This document shows positions 7,680 through 16,467 of a stretch of DNA of 64,000 nt, in pieces. The notes beneath the pieces are model-generated. The model was not told the DNA's origin and did not search any database. It saw nothing but the letters and a program-made list of their open reading frames with translations. A program made the position numbers and the translations under genes. The DNA comes from Pelatocladus maniniholoensis HA4357-MV3 (GTDB lineage Bacteria > Cyanobacteriota > Cyanobacteriia > Cyanobacteriales > Nostocaceae). Position 1 is the first letter of the stretch, and each line of letters starts with the position of its first letter. The stretch is from assembly GCA_019359115.1 (NCBI GenBank), contig JAHHHW010000022.1, positions 1 to 64,000 on the forward strand, in the 5' to 3' direction.

Positions 7680-9998
7680 TTGAAACGAGCATTGAAAAAG
7701 AGAGATAAGGCTGTGTTAGAAAACACCCAAAGCGAGGAAGTACCGGTGGAACAGCAGAATCCAGTTAATTCACGTATTCACCGTCTAGTACCAACAAAAG
7801 CCGCGATGATTGGCTTGGCAATCTCAATGGGAGCGACTAGCCTTTTGGTGACTCGACAAAGCGATCAAGCGTTGGCGGCGGAACCAGTAGGCAATCAAAA
7901 TACAGCCTCAACCCTTCCTGCTGCGGCCGATGCGGAATTAAAAATTGCTCGTACAAATCATTTCAAGTCCGAGACTAGATCATTGGTGAGCCAGCCTGAA
8001 AATCCTGTTTTAGTTGAACCAACAGCAATTTCACAAGTGCCTGGGCTGAGAGCAAAATGGCAAGTTGTCACAAAAGGAATATCTGTGCCAGTTCATACAC
8101 CAGTTGTGGTACCAACCAAGGCAAACAGGCTGGGTGCTCCAAGTGACAAAAATAATACACATACAGCCACAAAGCAACTTGATACTGTTAGAACATTATC
8201 AAATGGTTATGGAGTAATCCAAAATCAAACCACATCTTTATCCTTTGCTGCTCAACCGCAAACAGTGGTAATAAACAATGCAGTTAGCAGCGAAGTAAAT
8301 GCCCAACTGAAAGCGCAGCAAGAATTTGCACTCTACCGCTTGCAGGAAAAATCAGACCGATTAAGAGCCAGTCTGGCACAAATCAGATCTCAGAGAACTA
8401 CGGAATTACCCAAAGTTGCTGTAAATCAAGCTCAGTCAACGACAGTAGTTACTAAGCCAATTTCACAAGACACAAGCAACACTTTTACACTACAGTCCCA
8501 AACTAAAAGTGATGCAAGCCAAGCTAGTCTCGTGTCTAGATTGAAGCAGCAAAAAAATGCGGTGAATACAGCCACACCAACAGCTGTGACACCAACACCT
8601 GCAACCCCAGTTATCACACCTACCGTTACAGCAGCGAAAGTTGTCCCTCAATTGGCTAGCGCTGGCTATGAAGTCAAGCCAGGAGATACATTAGCAGCGA
8701 TCGCACGCGCTCATGGTACATCAATATCAGAATTAGTTAAGGCAAATCGTCTTAATAATCCCAATCAACTACAAATTAATCAAAAACTCAATATTCCTTC
8801 CACTGAAGCAAGCAAAGCTACCATCCCAACATCAGTAGCGATTAACGAGAGTGCTTTTGAATTGAGTCATAATTCCAAAGTTACCAATACAAGCCCTAAT
8901 TCAGAAATTGCTGATTCCAGCACTTCTGCAATAGAGTCATTATCTTTAAACAATCAAATTCCAGCCAATAATAATTCTACAGATTCGACAGCAAATACAG
9001 CTACCACAGAAAATGCTTATGGCATGGGTGGTGATAGCCCCATACCCACTGCTGTTACCGAAATGCAGTTGGCTAGAAGACAAGATACTACCAAATCAAA
9101 GAATGGCAAAAATACAAATTCACGTCTAAACAGCTTAAAAGCAGAAATTGAGAGATTACGAGCAAAATACCGCGCTCAACAGTCTGGTAGCACAGTTGTA
9201 GCAGAGGAAGTCAGCAATAATAGTGATGCTGTACAAATTCCAGTTACACAACCAAATAATGTTGCTATACCTATTAAAGTATCCAGACCTACTATCAATG
9301 TAGTAGTACCTACCTCAGCTATTAAACCTAATTCACTACCAGTGTCAATCCCTGTTCCTCAACCAAAGGGATCAACCTACAGTGTGCAGCCGACTAATCC
9401 CTCATTCCGCTCTAATAGACAGAATAATGAGCCAGTTAATCCAGAATTTGTTGCCAATCAAAATAAAAAGGTAGCAACACCTGGTTTAGGTGGAGATCTA
9501 CCTCAGTCTTTTAATGCCAAGCGAGGAACTCAAGTTTCTCCAGAATTACCACCATTAGCGGCAGTTGATACATACCTGCCCAAACCAATTGAAGAAATTA
9601 CGCCTACATCTAAAGGCTATATTTGGCCCGCTAAAGGAGTTCTCACCTCTGGTTATGGTTGGCGTTGGGGACGGATGCACAAAGGAATCGACATCGCTAA
9701 CGGTACTGGTACACCGATCTATGCTTCCTCTGGTGGTGTTGTAGAAAAAGCCGGTTGGAATAACGGTGGTTACGGTAACGTTGTGGATATCCGTCATGCT
9801 GATGGCAGTTTGACTCGTTACGGTCACAACAGCAAAGTTTTGGTGCGAACAGGTCAACAAATAAACCAAGGTGAAATGATTGCTGAAATGGGTAGCACTG
9901 GCTTTAGCACAGGCCCACATAGCCACTTTGAAATCCATCCATCTGGTAAAGGTGCAGTCAATCCTATGGCCTTCTTGCCACCACAACAACGTATATAG
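7680..9998 (+). CDS. LysM and M23-peptidase cell-wall protein
   Basis: This 772-residue murein hydrolase-type protein starts at a TTG (7680), five bases after a perfect AGGAGGT. Residues 1-37 are charged and probably cytoplasmic; a membrane segment or signal anchor covers about 38-55 (MIGLAISMGATSLLV). A long Gln/Thr/Ser/Pro-rich periplasmic stalk follows, with a LysM domain at about 329-373 (VKPGDTLAAIARAHGTS). The C-terminal M23 domain starts near 657 and keeps zinc ligands HKGIDIA and HSHFEI, so it should be an active endopeptidase cutting peptidoglycan cross-links. A coiled coil (about 225-245) precedes LysM. In filamentous cyanobacteria such proteins act in septum or cell-separation remodelling; that role is inference. 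Confidence 0.88.
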   Translation: MKRALKKRDKAVLENTQSEEVPVEQQNPVNSRIHRLVPTKAAMIGLAISMGATSLLVTRQSDQALAAEPVGNQNTASTLPAAADAELKIARTNHFKSETRSLVSQPENPVLVEPTAISQVPGLRAKWQVVTKGISVPVHTPVVVPTKANRLGAPSDKNNTHTATKQLDTVRTLSNGYGVIQNQTTSLSFAAQPQTVVINNAVSSEVNAQLKAQQEFALYRLQEKSDRLRASLAQIRSQRTTELPKVAVNQAQSTTVVTKPISQDTSNTFTLQSQTKSDASQASLVSRLKQQKNAVNTATPTAVTPTPATPVITPTVTAAKVVPQLASAGYEVKPGDTLAAIARAHGTSISELVKANRLNNPNQLQINQKLNIPSTEASKATIPTSVAINESAFELSHNSKVTNTSPNSEIADSSTSAIESLSLNNQIPANNNSTDSTANTATTENAYGMGGDSPIPTAVTEMQLARRQDTTKSKNGKNTNSRLNSLKAEIERLRAKYRAQQSGSTVVAEEVSNNSDAVQIPVTQPNNVAIPIKVSRPTINVVVPTSAIKPNSLPVSIPVPQPKGSTYSVQPTNPSFRSNRQNNEPVNPEFVANQNKKVATPGLGGDLPQSFNAKRGTQVSPELPPLAAVDTYLPKPIEEITPTSKGYIWPAKGVLTSGYGWRWGRMHKGIDIANGTGTPIYASSGGVVEKAGWNNGGYGNVVDIRHADGSLTRYGHNSKVLVRTGQQINQGEMIAEMGSTGFSTGPHSHFEIHPSGKGAVNPMAFLPPQQRI

Positions 9999-10019
9999 TT
10001 TCTCTCTGCTAGTAAATCA

Positions 10020-10054
10020 CCCACACTGGCTTGGAATACCAAGTACAGTGTGGG
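10020..10054 (+). terminator. Hairpin after the M23 gene
   Basis: CCCACACTG (10020-10028) pairs with CAGTGTGGG (10046-10054), and an inner CTTGG/CCAAG pair extends the stem. It begins 22 bases after the stop codon. The following tract is only moderately T-rich, so termination efficiency is uncertain. Confidence 0.65.
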
Positions 10055-10163
10055 ATTTACAAATTCTCATCGATAACCAACAAAAAAATCAAAAATTCTA
10101 GGTATGTAAGACTAGCAATTACAAAACTAGTATGCTATATTTAAAAATCGGTGATAAAAGTTT

Positions 10164-10237
10164 GGCTCAGTAGCTCAGTAGGTTAGAGCGGGGGACTCAT
10201 AAGCCCTAGGTCGTGTGTTCGAATCACACCTGAGCCA
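10164..10237 (+). tRNA. tRNA with CAU anticodon, probably elongator tRNA-Met
   Basis: The acceptor arms GGCTCAG (10164-10170) and CTGAGCC (10230-10236) pair fully. The D arm is GCTC/GAGC, the T arm GTGTG with loop TTCGAAT and CACAC. The anticodon loop CTCATAA gives CAU. The 3' CCA is not encoded. The last pair of the anticodon stem would be A-G, a mismatch. A CAU anticodon can belong to elongator Met or to Ile2 (lysidine-modified); an initiator is unlikely because the first pair is G-C and the anticodon stem lacks three G-C pairs next to the loop. I favour Met without being able to exclude Ile2. Confidence 0.88.
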
Positions 10238-10263
10238 CTAAAAAAATAAATTTTTTTGTGATT

Positions 10264-12426
10264 TTAACTGCGAAGGTGACGGAGTACCTCAGCAACTGAC
10301 GAAGCTTGAGCGATCGCTCCTCTAGGTGTGTGTGGCGCGTCACCATCAAAAATTTCCGAAATTGAGCCAAGACAGCCGTCAGCAAGAAAATGCTCTAACA
10401 GAGGTTCCCACTCAAAAGGTAACTGTTCTGTGCCATAAAAACGTTTCCAAGCTCGAATAAAAGGGCCAATTAGCCAGCACCAAACAGTACCTTGATGGTA
10501 AGAGCGATCGCGCTGTTGTGGATGACCCGCATATTTACCGATAAATTCTCGATCACTTGGATCAAGGGTACGAAGACCATAGGGCGTGAGTAAGCGTTCA
10601 GTAGCCAACTGTAATATCTGACGCCCCTGTTGAATAGAAAACGCACAATGGGCCAGGGAAAGCGCAATCACAGCATTTGGGCGAACCTGAGAATTACGAC
10701 GATCATCTGGCTCTATAGTGTCGTATAAATAGCCCAACGGGGAATTCCAGAACTTTTGGAGTGAGTCTTTGACTTGTTGGGCTTGCTGACTATAACGTCG
10801 AGCCTGTTTTGCCAAACGACTTGTTTCGGCGACCGATTCTTGCTCACTCAAAATTTCTGCCCACCGAGAAGCCCAGCATAAAGCTGAGTACCACAAAGCG
10901 TTGATTTCTACTGGCTTACCACAACGAGGTGTAACTGCTTGTCCATCAACTACTGCATCCATCCAAGTTAAGGCTACACCACGAGCATCCCAACCAATTA
11001 GTCCATCGGTAGCATCAACTTGAATGTTATAGCGCGTACCACCAATAAAGGCTTTATAAATTTGTTGTACTACTGAGTATTGCTCTGCTAGAAACAACCA
11101 GTCTTGAGTTGCTTCTAAATATAGTCCTAAGCTTTCAATCCACCATAAAGCCGTATCAATACTATTGTAAACAGGTTCACTTTCCAGACACGGAAACAAA
11201 TTTGGGATCAGACCGTGGCGACAGTAACGTCCAAGACTCTGTATCAGTCCTTTTGCCAAATCAAATCGCCCCCTCAGCAACGCTATACCTGGTAAAGCAA
11301 TCAAGGTATCACGTCCGCGATCATTGAACCAATGATAACCAGCTATGAAAGTAGGTTCATGATTAGAGGTTCGCAAAATGACAAACTGATCGCTGGCTTT
11401 TAGTAATTGCTGCCAAATAGGATACTGAGTATTGGGTACTGGGTATTGGTTAGTAGGAAAATAATTGTTCAAGTTCACCAAGTCCCTAGTTCTTAATCCC
11501 CTATCACTAGCCCCTTTTTTATCCCATCCAAATACTAAAGATAGCCGTTCTTGTTCGTCTTCAACAACTTCTCCAAAAGTCTCGTCCGTCAGAGAACTTT
11601 GTAGAAGATCGGGAAAACCCACCTTTGCTTCTAAAGTGACTATATCCCCTGGTGCAAGTGTAACTGTTAAATAACCAGGACTGTAGAGGTCTTCGCGATC
11701 GCTCAATCCTCGCCTTGTCTCCTCTGGTAAATGGTAATTCCAATACCAAAATCCATCTGGTTGGTAACTGCCTTGTGTCCAGCGTAAGTGCCAAGGTGTG
11801 CCAAACTCTCCTGAGTTAATCCCTTGAAAACAGACTTGTCTTTGTCCTAGCAATTGTGAAAACTGTAACTGTGGAGTAGCTTTTTGCTGGTTATGAAAAT
11901 CGCGATCGCTGATTAGTAGTCGTAACCTCAAAATCGCCTCATCCCTACCGTCATAACGATATTGAATTAAAAGGCGATGACACAATCGGAATTGGGCATT
12001 GGATATTAAGCATTGGTTATTCTCCACGTCCCCGCGTCTTTCTGCTCCTTTGTCCCTGCTCCCTTGTCCCCCTTCTTCCCTCTCTCCCCAAGCGTGAGGC
12101 ATTATCAACTGCCTAGTTAGCTGCCAGTCATCTTGACCCCAAACCCATTTGGGAACTGGATTAATATCAAAATGATGTAACAGTTCGTAACCTGTCGGAT
12201 CAATCTGACCACCACCCCAAAAATTTGTCCCCAATGCTATAACTTGCTTTGGTAGTTCCAAACTAGCTTCTAGATGCGAAAACAGTAGAGTTCGTCCAGA
12301 AGGCGAATTAGTCGCAGCAAATAACCAACCATGATAAGTGCGAGTGCGGACATCAGAAACCGTACCACTGGCAAAACTTCCCAAGCCATTTGTGAGCAAC
12401 CATTCTCTTGTATCTAAATCGACCAT
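10264..12426 (-). CDS. Amylo-alpha-1,6-glucosidase (glycogen-debranching type)
   Basis: This 720-residue protein has an N-terminal GDE_N-type domain (REWLLTNGLGSFASGTVSD; RTYHGWLFAATN) and a C-terminal (alpha/alpha)6 GDE_C domain. The latter has GYHWFNDRGRDTLIALPG, LIGWDARGVALTWMDAV, GKPVEINALWYSAL and SYHQGTVWCWLIGPF. The family removes alpha-1,6 branches from glycogen-like polymers in the cytoplasm. Two segments look like intergenic repeat DNA read through in frame: about residues 112-146 (rich in Glu, Gly, Arg, then NNQCLISNAQF) and about 303-340 (containing YPVPNTQYPI). Both lie at positions where insertions would be surface loops. The peroxiredoxin gene is divergent, 264 bases away. Confidence 0.82.
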   Translation of the reverse strand: MVDLDTREWLLTNGLGSFASGTVSDVRTRTYHGWLFAATNSPSGRTLLFSHLEASLELPKQVIALGTNFWGGGQIDPTGYELLHHFDINPVPKWVWGQDDWQLTRQLIMPHAWGEREEGGQGSRDKGAERRGDVENNQCLISNAQFRLCHRLLIQYRYDGRDEAILRLRLLISDRDFHNQQKATPQLQFSQLLGQRQVCFQGINSGEFGTPWHLRWTQGSYQPDGFWYWNYHLPEETRRGLSDREDLYSPGYLTVTLAPGDIVTLEAKVGFPDLLQSSLTDETFGEVVEDEQERLSLVFGWDKKGASDRGLRTRDLVNLNNYFPTNQYPVPNTQYPIWQQLLKASDQFVILRTSNHEPTFIAGYHWFNDRGRDTLIALPGIALLRGRFDLAKGLIQSLGRYCRHGLIPNLFPCLESEPVYNSIDTALWWIESLGLYLEATQDWLFLAEQYSVVQQIYKAFIGGTRYNIQVDATDGLIGWDARGVALTWMDAVVDGQAVTPRCGKPVEINALWYSALCWASRWAEILSEQESVAETSRLAKQARRYSQQAQQVKDSLQKFWNSPLGYLYDTIEPDDRRNSQVRPNAVIALSLAHCAFSIQQGRQILQLATERLLTPYGLRTLDPSDREFIGKYAGHPQQRDRSYHQGTVWCWLIGPFIRAWKRFYGTEQLPFEWEPLLEHFLADGCLGSISEIFDGDAPHTPRGAIAQASSVAEVLRHLRS

Positions 12427-12494
12427 TTGCTACTCAAAATCGTTATGAGTATGATATAGTTGTAACAGTTCGTAATTAAGCTGTCAGGGCATAA

Positions 12495-12513
12495 ATAGGT
12501 AAGCGTTACCTAT
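12495..12513. promoter_or_regulatory. Palindrome in the divergent debranching/peroxiredoxin promoter region
   Basis: ATAGGTAA (12495-12502) and TTACCTAT (12506-12513) are exact inverted 8-mers around a 3-base centre, 69 bases upstream of the debranching-enzyme start and about 180 bases upstream of the peroxiredoxin ATG. The size and symmetry fit a dimeric regulator's operator. No regulator is identified. Confidence 0.35.
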
Positions 12514-12631
12514 ACACCCAATATGAGTGGGCAGTTAGTACTTAGCCAACCCAAAATTCAGGGTATTGGTTGGGAAAGAATTGCGTGGATTAGAGGGTAA
12601 ATAAGCCCCTGATACTATGTTCTTTTCCAAA

Positions 12632-12652
12632 CCGCCAAAGAAACTTTGGCGG
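12632..12652 (+). promoter_or_regulatory. Hairpin in the peroxiredoxin 5' leader
   Basis: CCGCCAAAG and CTTTGGCGG form a perfect 9-bp stem around AAA, ending 38 bases before the ATG. It leaves the AAGGAG site free, so it is more likely a leader-stabilising or protein-binding structure than a sequestrator. Confidence 0.45.
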
Positions 12653-12690
12653 ACTACTAGACGAAAATAATTTCCAAGGAGAATTAGTAT

Positions 12691-13290
12691 ATGTCTACAG
12701 AAGGATGCCTCCGTGTTGGTCAATCAGCTCCCGACTTTACAGCAACTGCTGTGGTAGATCAAGAATTTAAAACAATAAAACTTTCCGATTATCGCGGTAA
12801 GTATGTTGTTCTGTTTTTCTATCCCCTAGACTTTACTTTTGTCTGTCCTACAGAAATCACAGCTTTTAGCGATCGCTACGAAGATTTTAAAAAGATTAAC
12901 ACAGAAATACTAGGTGTGTCTGTTGATAGCGAATTTTCACACCTAGCATGGATTCAGACTGATCGCAAGTCTGGAGGTGTTGGTGATCTCAACTATCCCC
13001 TTGTGTCTGATATCAAGAAAGAGATTAGCAGCGCTTACAATGTCCTTGACCCAGCAGCTGGTATAGCCTTGCGTGGTTTATTCATCATCGACAAAGATGG
13101 TGTCATCCAACACGCGACCATCAACAACCTCGCCTTTGGTCGTAACGTAGATGAAACTCTGCGGACATTGCAAGCTATTCAGTACGTGCAGTCTCACCCC
13201 GATGAAGTTTGTCCTGCTGGTTGGCAGCCTGGTGACAAGACCATGGTTCCTGATCCTGTCAAGTCTAAAGTTTACTTCTCTGCTGTTTAA
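12691..13290 (+). CDS. Typical 2-Cys peroxiredoxin
   Basis: This 199-residue thiol peroxidase reduces peroxides using thioredoxin. The peroxidatic Cys52 lies in FVCPTE and the resolving Cys174 in EVCPAGW. A GGVG element (residues 95-98) and a C-terminal YF (195-196) are present; together these are the features that make eukaryotic-type 2-Cys Prx sensitive to overoxidation, as in Anabaena and chloroplast homologues. The ATG follows AAGGAGAATTAGT. A second, atypical peroxiredoxin lies 220 bases downstream on the same strand, after a hairpin, so transcription of the two may be partly separate. Confidence 0.95.
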   Translation: MSTEGCLRVGQSAPDFTATAVVDQEFKTIKLSDYRGKYVVLFFYPLDFTFVCPTEITAFSDRYEDFKKINTEILGVSVDSEFSHLAWIQTDRKSGGVGDLNYPLVSDIKKEISSAYNVLDPAAGIALRGLFIIDKDGVIQHATINNLAFGRNVDETLRTLQAIQYVQSHPDEVCPAGWQPGDKTMVPDPVKSKVYFSAV

Positions 13291-13327
13291 TTTCTACCTT
13301 GCCCAGAGGCTTGGTATATTCCAGCTT

Positions 13328-13360
13328 AGATTGGCGTTAGGCTTATCGCCTAGCCAATCT
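13328..13360 (+). terminator. Imperfect hairpin after the 2-Cys peroxiredoxin gene
   Basis: AGATTGGC and GCCAATCT form the base of the stem. The upper part pairs with a small bulge (GTTAGGC against GCCTA). It starts 38 bases after the stop codon, with TCTCTAAC following rather than a long T-run. Confidence 0.5.
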
Positions 13361-13509
13361 CTCTAACGCAAGATGTCAAATCTGTCTAATAAGTTAAATT
13401 AACCACAGAGATATATTATGCACACAGATATAAATTAATCGGTGGCATTTTATATTTTTTCTGTGGTTTGTTTATGTAATAGCTTTGATATTTTTATTGA
13501 GGATAAATT

Positions 13510-14046
13510 ATGTTAGTTACAACTGATTTTAGCGGTTTATTTAATGAGCGCTTTTTTCGGAATTTTTTACCCATTCCAGCAGCTAATGAAATACCATTAG
13601 GATTTTTAACACCAGATTTTCAACTGCCAGATATCACCAACAATACTTTGCTCAAATTATCAAATTACAGAAATAAGCAACCAGTATTACTTGCTTTTAC
13701 TCGGATTTTTACAGAAAAACAATATTGTCCCTTTTGCTATCCACACATTAAAGCCTTGAATGAAAACTACGAAAAGTTTCAAAATCAGGGTATAGAAGTT
13801 TTGATGATTACTAGTACCGATGAACGACAAAGTCAAATAGTTGTCAAAGATTTAGGCTTGAAAATGCCGTTGCTGAGTGATCCTACCTGCCGAGTGTTTC
13901 GCACTTATAATGTTGGGCAAGCTTTGGGAGCGCCTTTACCAGCACAATTTGTTTTAGATCAACAAGGTAGGCTTCGTTATAAGCATTTGTTTTCTTTTTT
14001 AGATTACAATGCGAGTATAGAAATATTGCTAGAGCAATATAATTAA
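13510..14046 (+). CDS. Peroxiredoxin-like protein (AhpC/TSA family)
   Basis: This 178-residue protein has a thioredoxin fold starting around residue 32 (TPDFQLPDITNNTLLKLSNY). Its redox motif is YCPFCYPH, so the active-site Cys-Pro-Phe-Cys resembles a thioredoxin CxxC rather than the single peroxidatic Cys of 2-Cys Prx. TSTDERQSQIVVKDLG and PAQFVLDQQGRLRYKH complete the fold. It is probably a thiol oxidoreductase or atypical peroxiredoxin. The ATG follows GAGGATAAATT. Association with the upstream 2-Cys peroxiredoxin suggests a role in peroxide handling, which is inferred only from position. Confidence 0.8.
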   Translation: MLVTTDFSGLFNERFFRNFLPIPAANEIPLGFLTPDFQLPDITNNTLLKLSNYRNKQPVLLAFTRIFTEKQYCPFCYPHIKALNENYEKFQNQGIEVLMITSTDERQSQIVVKDLGLKMPLLSDPTCRVFRTYNVGQALGAPLPAQFVLDQQGRLRYKHLFSFLDYNASIEILLEQYN

Positions 14047-14131
14047 TTGTGGGTTCACGCATAACGTGAAATTATTCTCACGGGATTTAAAGCCTTCCAA
14101 CCATTTGTCGCGCATAACAAAGATTGACTCA

Positions 14132-14773
14132 ATGCGATCGCCTGACTTAACATCACCAACTTCAGCAGATTTTGCAACCGTACTTCATCAAGCTGTGTTT
14201 GCATATCGCCAAGAAACAGGCGATCGCCCCAGGGCTACAGCAGTCGTAAATGCCTTATTACAAGCAGAAAAAACTACTAAACAACAAAAAATAAAATATA
14301 CTTTTACATCTTTACTTGGTCAATGGCGACTGTATTTCACCACTGGTACACGTAAACTAAAAAAGCGAGGAGGAATTGAATTAGGTAGAGGTTTTTATCT
14401 ACCAAAATTAGCATCAGCACACATTTGTTTTGCCGCTACAGATATGGTTGATGGTAAAGGCGAAATTGGCAATCAGGTACAACTTGGTCCCTTATTGTTA
14501 AAACTCACAGGACCAGCCAGATATTTAGGGAAAAAAAACTTGTTAACTTTTGATTTTACCCAAATGCAAATCAGCTTGTTTGGTCGTGTAGTTTACAAAC
14601 AACAAATTCGAGGCGGAAAGAGTCAAACAGAGGATTTTTACAATCAAGCTATTGCCAAACTTCCCTTTTTTAGCTTCTTTTTGATCACAGAAGATTTAAT
14701 CGCGGCGCGTGGACGTGGGGGAGGGCTGGCTATTTGGATAAAAGAAGACAGTCCTTCGGGAATGAAAATTTGA
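14132..14773 (+). CDS. PAP/fibrillin-like lipid-associated protein
   Basis: From the ATG at 14132 the protein has 213 residues; a GTG at 14066 would add 22 residues of low conservation-like character, so the start is uncertain. After an N-terminal helix, the pattern LLGQWRLYFTTGTRKLKKRGG, followed by beta strands and the C-terminal FFLITEDLIAARGRGGGLAIWIK, resembles the plastid lipid-associated protein/fibrillin fold. In cyanobacteria and plastids these lipocalin-like proteins bind lipids or carotenoids at thylakoids and protect photosystem II. The gene lies 85 bases after the peroxiredoxin-like gene on the same strand, a plausible oxidative-stress grouping. Confidence 0.6.
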   Translation: MRSPDLTSPTSADFATVLHQAVFAYRQETGDRPRATAVVNALLQAEKTTKQQKIKYTFTSLLGQWRLYFTTGTRKLKKRGGIELGRGFYLPKLASAHICFAATDMVDGKGEIGNQVQLGPLLLKLTGPARYLGKKNLLTFDFTQMQISLFGRVVYKQQIRGGKSQTEDFYNQAIAKLPFFSFFLITEDLIAARGRGGGLAIWIKEDSPSGMKI

Positions 14774-14918
14774 AAATTAAAAATTCAAGCAATTCTATTT
14801 TGAATGACCCTCACCGATTTCCAACTTCTGAAACCCATATACTCATATACCTCTATGTTTATTATATGTATATTTAGATAAAATATTCTGAGTCTTGGGG
14901 ATTTGGGAGGATCGAGTC

Positions 14919-16139
14919 GTGGAAATAACCACGATGAAAGTGCAAAATATGCAAACACAACAGGATGCGATTTCTTTAAAAGATTGGTCTTGGGCTTTCT
15001 GGCCTATTTTACCACTCTACCCTTTTGGCAAACGACGCACACTCTGCCAAGAAGTAGTTAAGGATACGATCTGGACTTTTGACCAGATACAAGGCATTTT
15101 CTATGTTGTTGTGCCAATTCGCATGACTGTTGTGAAACTAGAAGCAGGTGGACTGCTGGTTTATGCACCGATCGCACCAACTCCAGAGTGTATACGCCTG
15201 GTTGAAGAATTAGTTGCAGAACACGGGGATGTTAAATATATTATCCTGCCCACTATTTCTGGTTTAGAACATAAAGTTTTTGTCGGCCCTTTTGCTAGAC
15301 GCTTTCCTCAAGCACAAGTGTTTGTAGCCCCGAAGCAGTGGAGTTTTCCTCTCAATTTACCCCTGAGTTGGCTGGGTTTACCTCTAGGACGAACCCATGT
15401 ACTGCCAGCTAATAGTAGTGATGTACCCTTTAGCGATGAGTTTAATTATGCAATTCTTGGCCCTATCGAGTTGGGACCAGGACGATTTGCCGAAGTTGCA
15501 TTTTTCCACAAGCGATCGCGGACACTGCTAGTTACAGATATAGTCGTGTCTATCCCTGCTGAACCACCACCAATAGTTCAACTTGATCCTTATCCTTTGC
15601 TATTTCATGCTAAAGACGACACTTTCCACAGAGTTTTTGACACTGAAGCTAACCGTTGTAAAGGATGGCAACGCATTGTATTATTTGCTTTTTACTTCCG
15701 ACCGAGTGCGCTAGAAGTTATTGGCACGGGACAAGTTTTTCGTCATGCATTGGAAGCGCCAGATCGTTCCAAGAAAGCCTATTTTGGTTTGTTTCCTTTT
15801 AAGTGGAATAATTGGCAACAATCGTTTTATCGCTTACGCAAAGATGGACGCTTATTTGTTGCGCCAATTCTGCAAACTCTGATTCTGAACCGAGATCCAG
15901 AAGAAACTATCAAATGGGCTAACTTAGTGGCGAGTTGGGATTTTGTGCGGATAATTCCTTGTCACCTTGATTCACCGATTGACGCAACCACAAGTCAATT
16001 TCGGCAAGCTTTTAGTTTTCTTGAGAAAACAGAAAATCCTCTTGAGTCTTTACCTGGAGAAGACTTGGAATTTTTAAATGAACTTTCCCAAGGATTATGC
16101 GATCGCGGTATTACGCCACCAGCGAAAGAAAGGGTATAA
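14919..16139 (+). CDS. DUF4336 protein (degenerate metallo-beta-lactamase fold)
   Basis: The start is taken as GTG at 14919, eight bases after GGGAGG; a TTG at 14895 would place the ribosome binding site inside the gene. The product has about 406 residues. WFWPILPLYPFGKRRT-like N-terminal residues (WAFWPILPLYPFGKRRT), DTIWTFDQIQGIFYVVVPIRMTV and LPTISGLEHKVFVGPFAR are characteristic of the cyanobacterial/plastid DUF4336 family. HVLPANSSD and LLVTDIVVSIP follow. The HxHxDH metal motif of active metallo-beta-lactamases is missing; the place is taken by LPTISGLEHK. Function is unknown. Confidence 0.75.
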   Translation: MEITTMKVQNMQTQQDAISLKDWSWAFWPILPLYPFGKRRTLCQEVVKDTIWTFDQIQGIFYVVVPIRMTVVKLEAGGLLVYAPIAPTPECIRLVEELVAEHGDVKYIILPTISGLEHKVFVGPFARRFPQAQVFVAPKQWSFPLNLPLSWLGLPLGRTHVLPANSSDVPFSDEFNYAILGPIELGPGRFAEVAFFHKRSRTLLVTDIVVSIPAEPPPIVQLDPYPLLFHAKDDTFHRVFDTEANRCKGWQRIVLFAFYFRPSALEVIGTGQVFRHALEAPDRSKKAYFGLFPFKWNNWQQSFYRLRKDGRLFVAPILQTLILNRDPEETIKWANLVASWDFVRIIPCHLDSPIDATTSQFRQAFSFLEKTENPLESLPGEDLEFLNELSQGLCDRGITPPAKERV

Positions 16140-16434
16140 GGGGTGTTATGTGAATGATTTTTGATCACAAGTGAAAAATCTGGATTTTTGGGCAAAGATG
16201 GCAATAGCCCAACATCGAAGATTATGCAAGTTTTGAGAGATAATTTGGACACGATCATTCAATTTAAAAATAGCGAAACGGAAAGTATTTTGGTATTGGC
16301 GTAGTGTGGAGCGGCCACATAACATGCAAAACCAGGGGTTGCAGTTGCCAATTGGCGATCGCTGGCGTTTAGTTCAGTCGTTATTGACTTCAATTCAACA
16401 AGAAACACTATTGTTTAATCTTCCAAATCTAAGC
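16140..16434. other. Spacer with decayed-looking frames
   Basis: The spacer between the convergent DUF4336 and RmlD-like genes has no complete recognisable gene. A short frame from the ATG at 16164 region does not resemble anything known, and a 47-codon frame from 16324 is described separately. Confidence 0.4.
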
Positions 16435-16467
16435 TTAAAGGGTAAAGATATCTCTGTGTTTATTTAA
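16324..16467 (+). pseudogene. Possible antitoxin N-terminal fragment
   Basis: A 47-codon frame from ATG 16324 reads QLPIGDRWRLVQSLLTSIQQ near its start, a pattern seen at the N-termini of many small cyanobacterial antitoxin-type proteins (hydrophobic helix with LxxRWxLVQSLLxSIQQE). The rest is unrelated low-complexity sequence running 33 bases into the 3' end of the convergent RmlD-like gene. No toxin gene is next to it. I infer a truncated remnant. Confidence 0.3.

Noticed and set aside
9555-9989. 144-codon minus-strand frame opposite the M23 domain
   Set aside because: It lies wholly inside a well-supported gene, has no family resemblance and no ribosome binding site.
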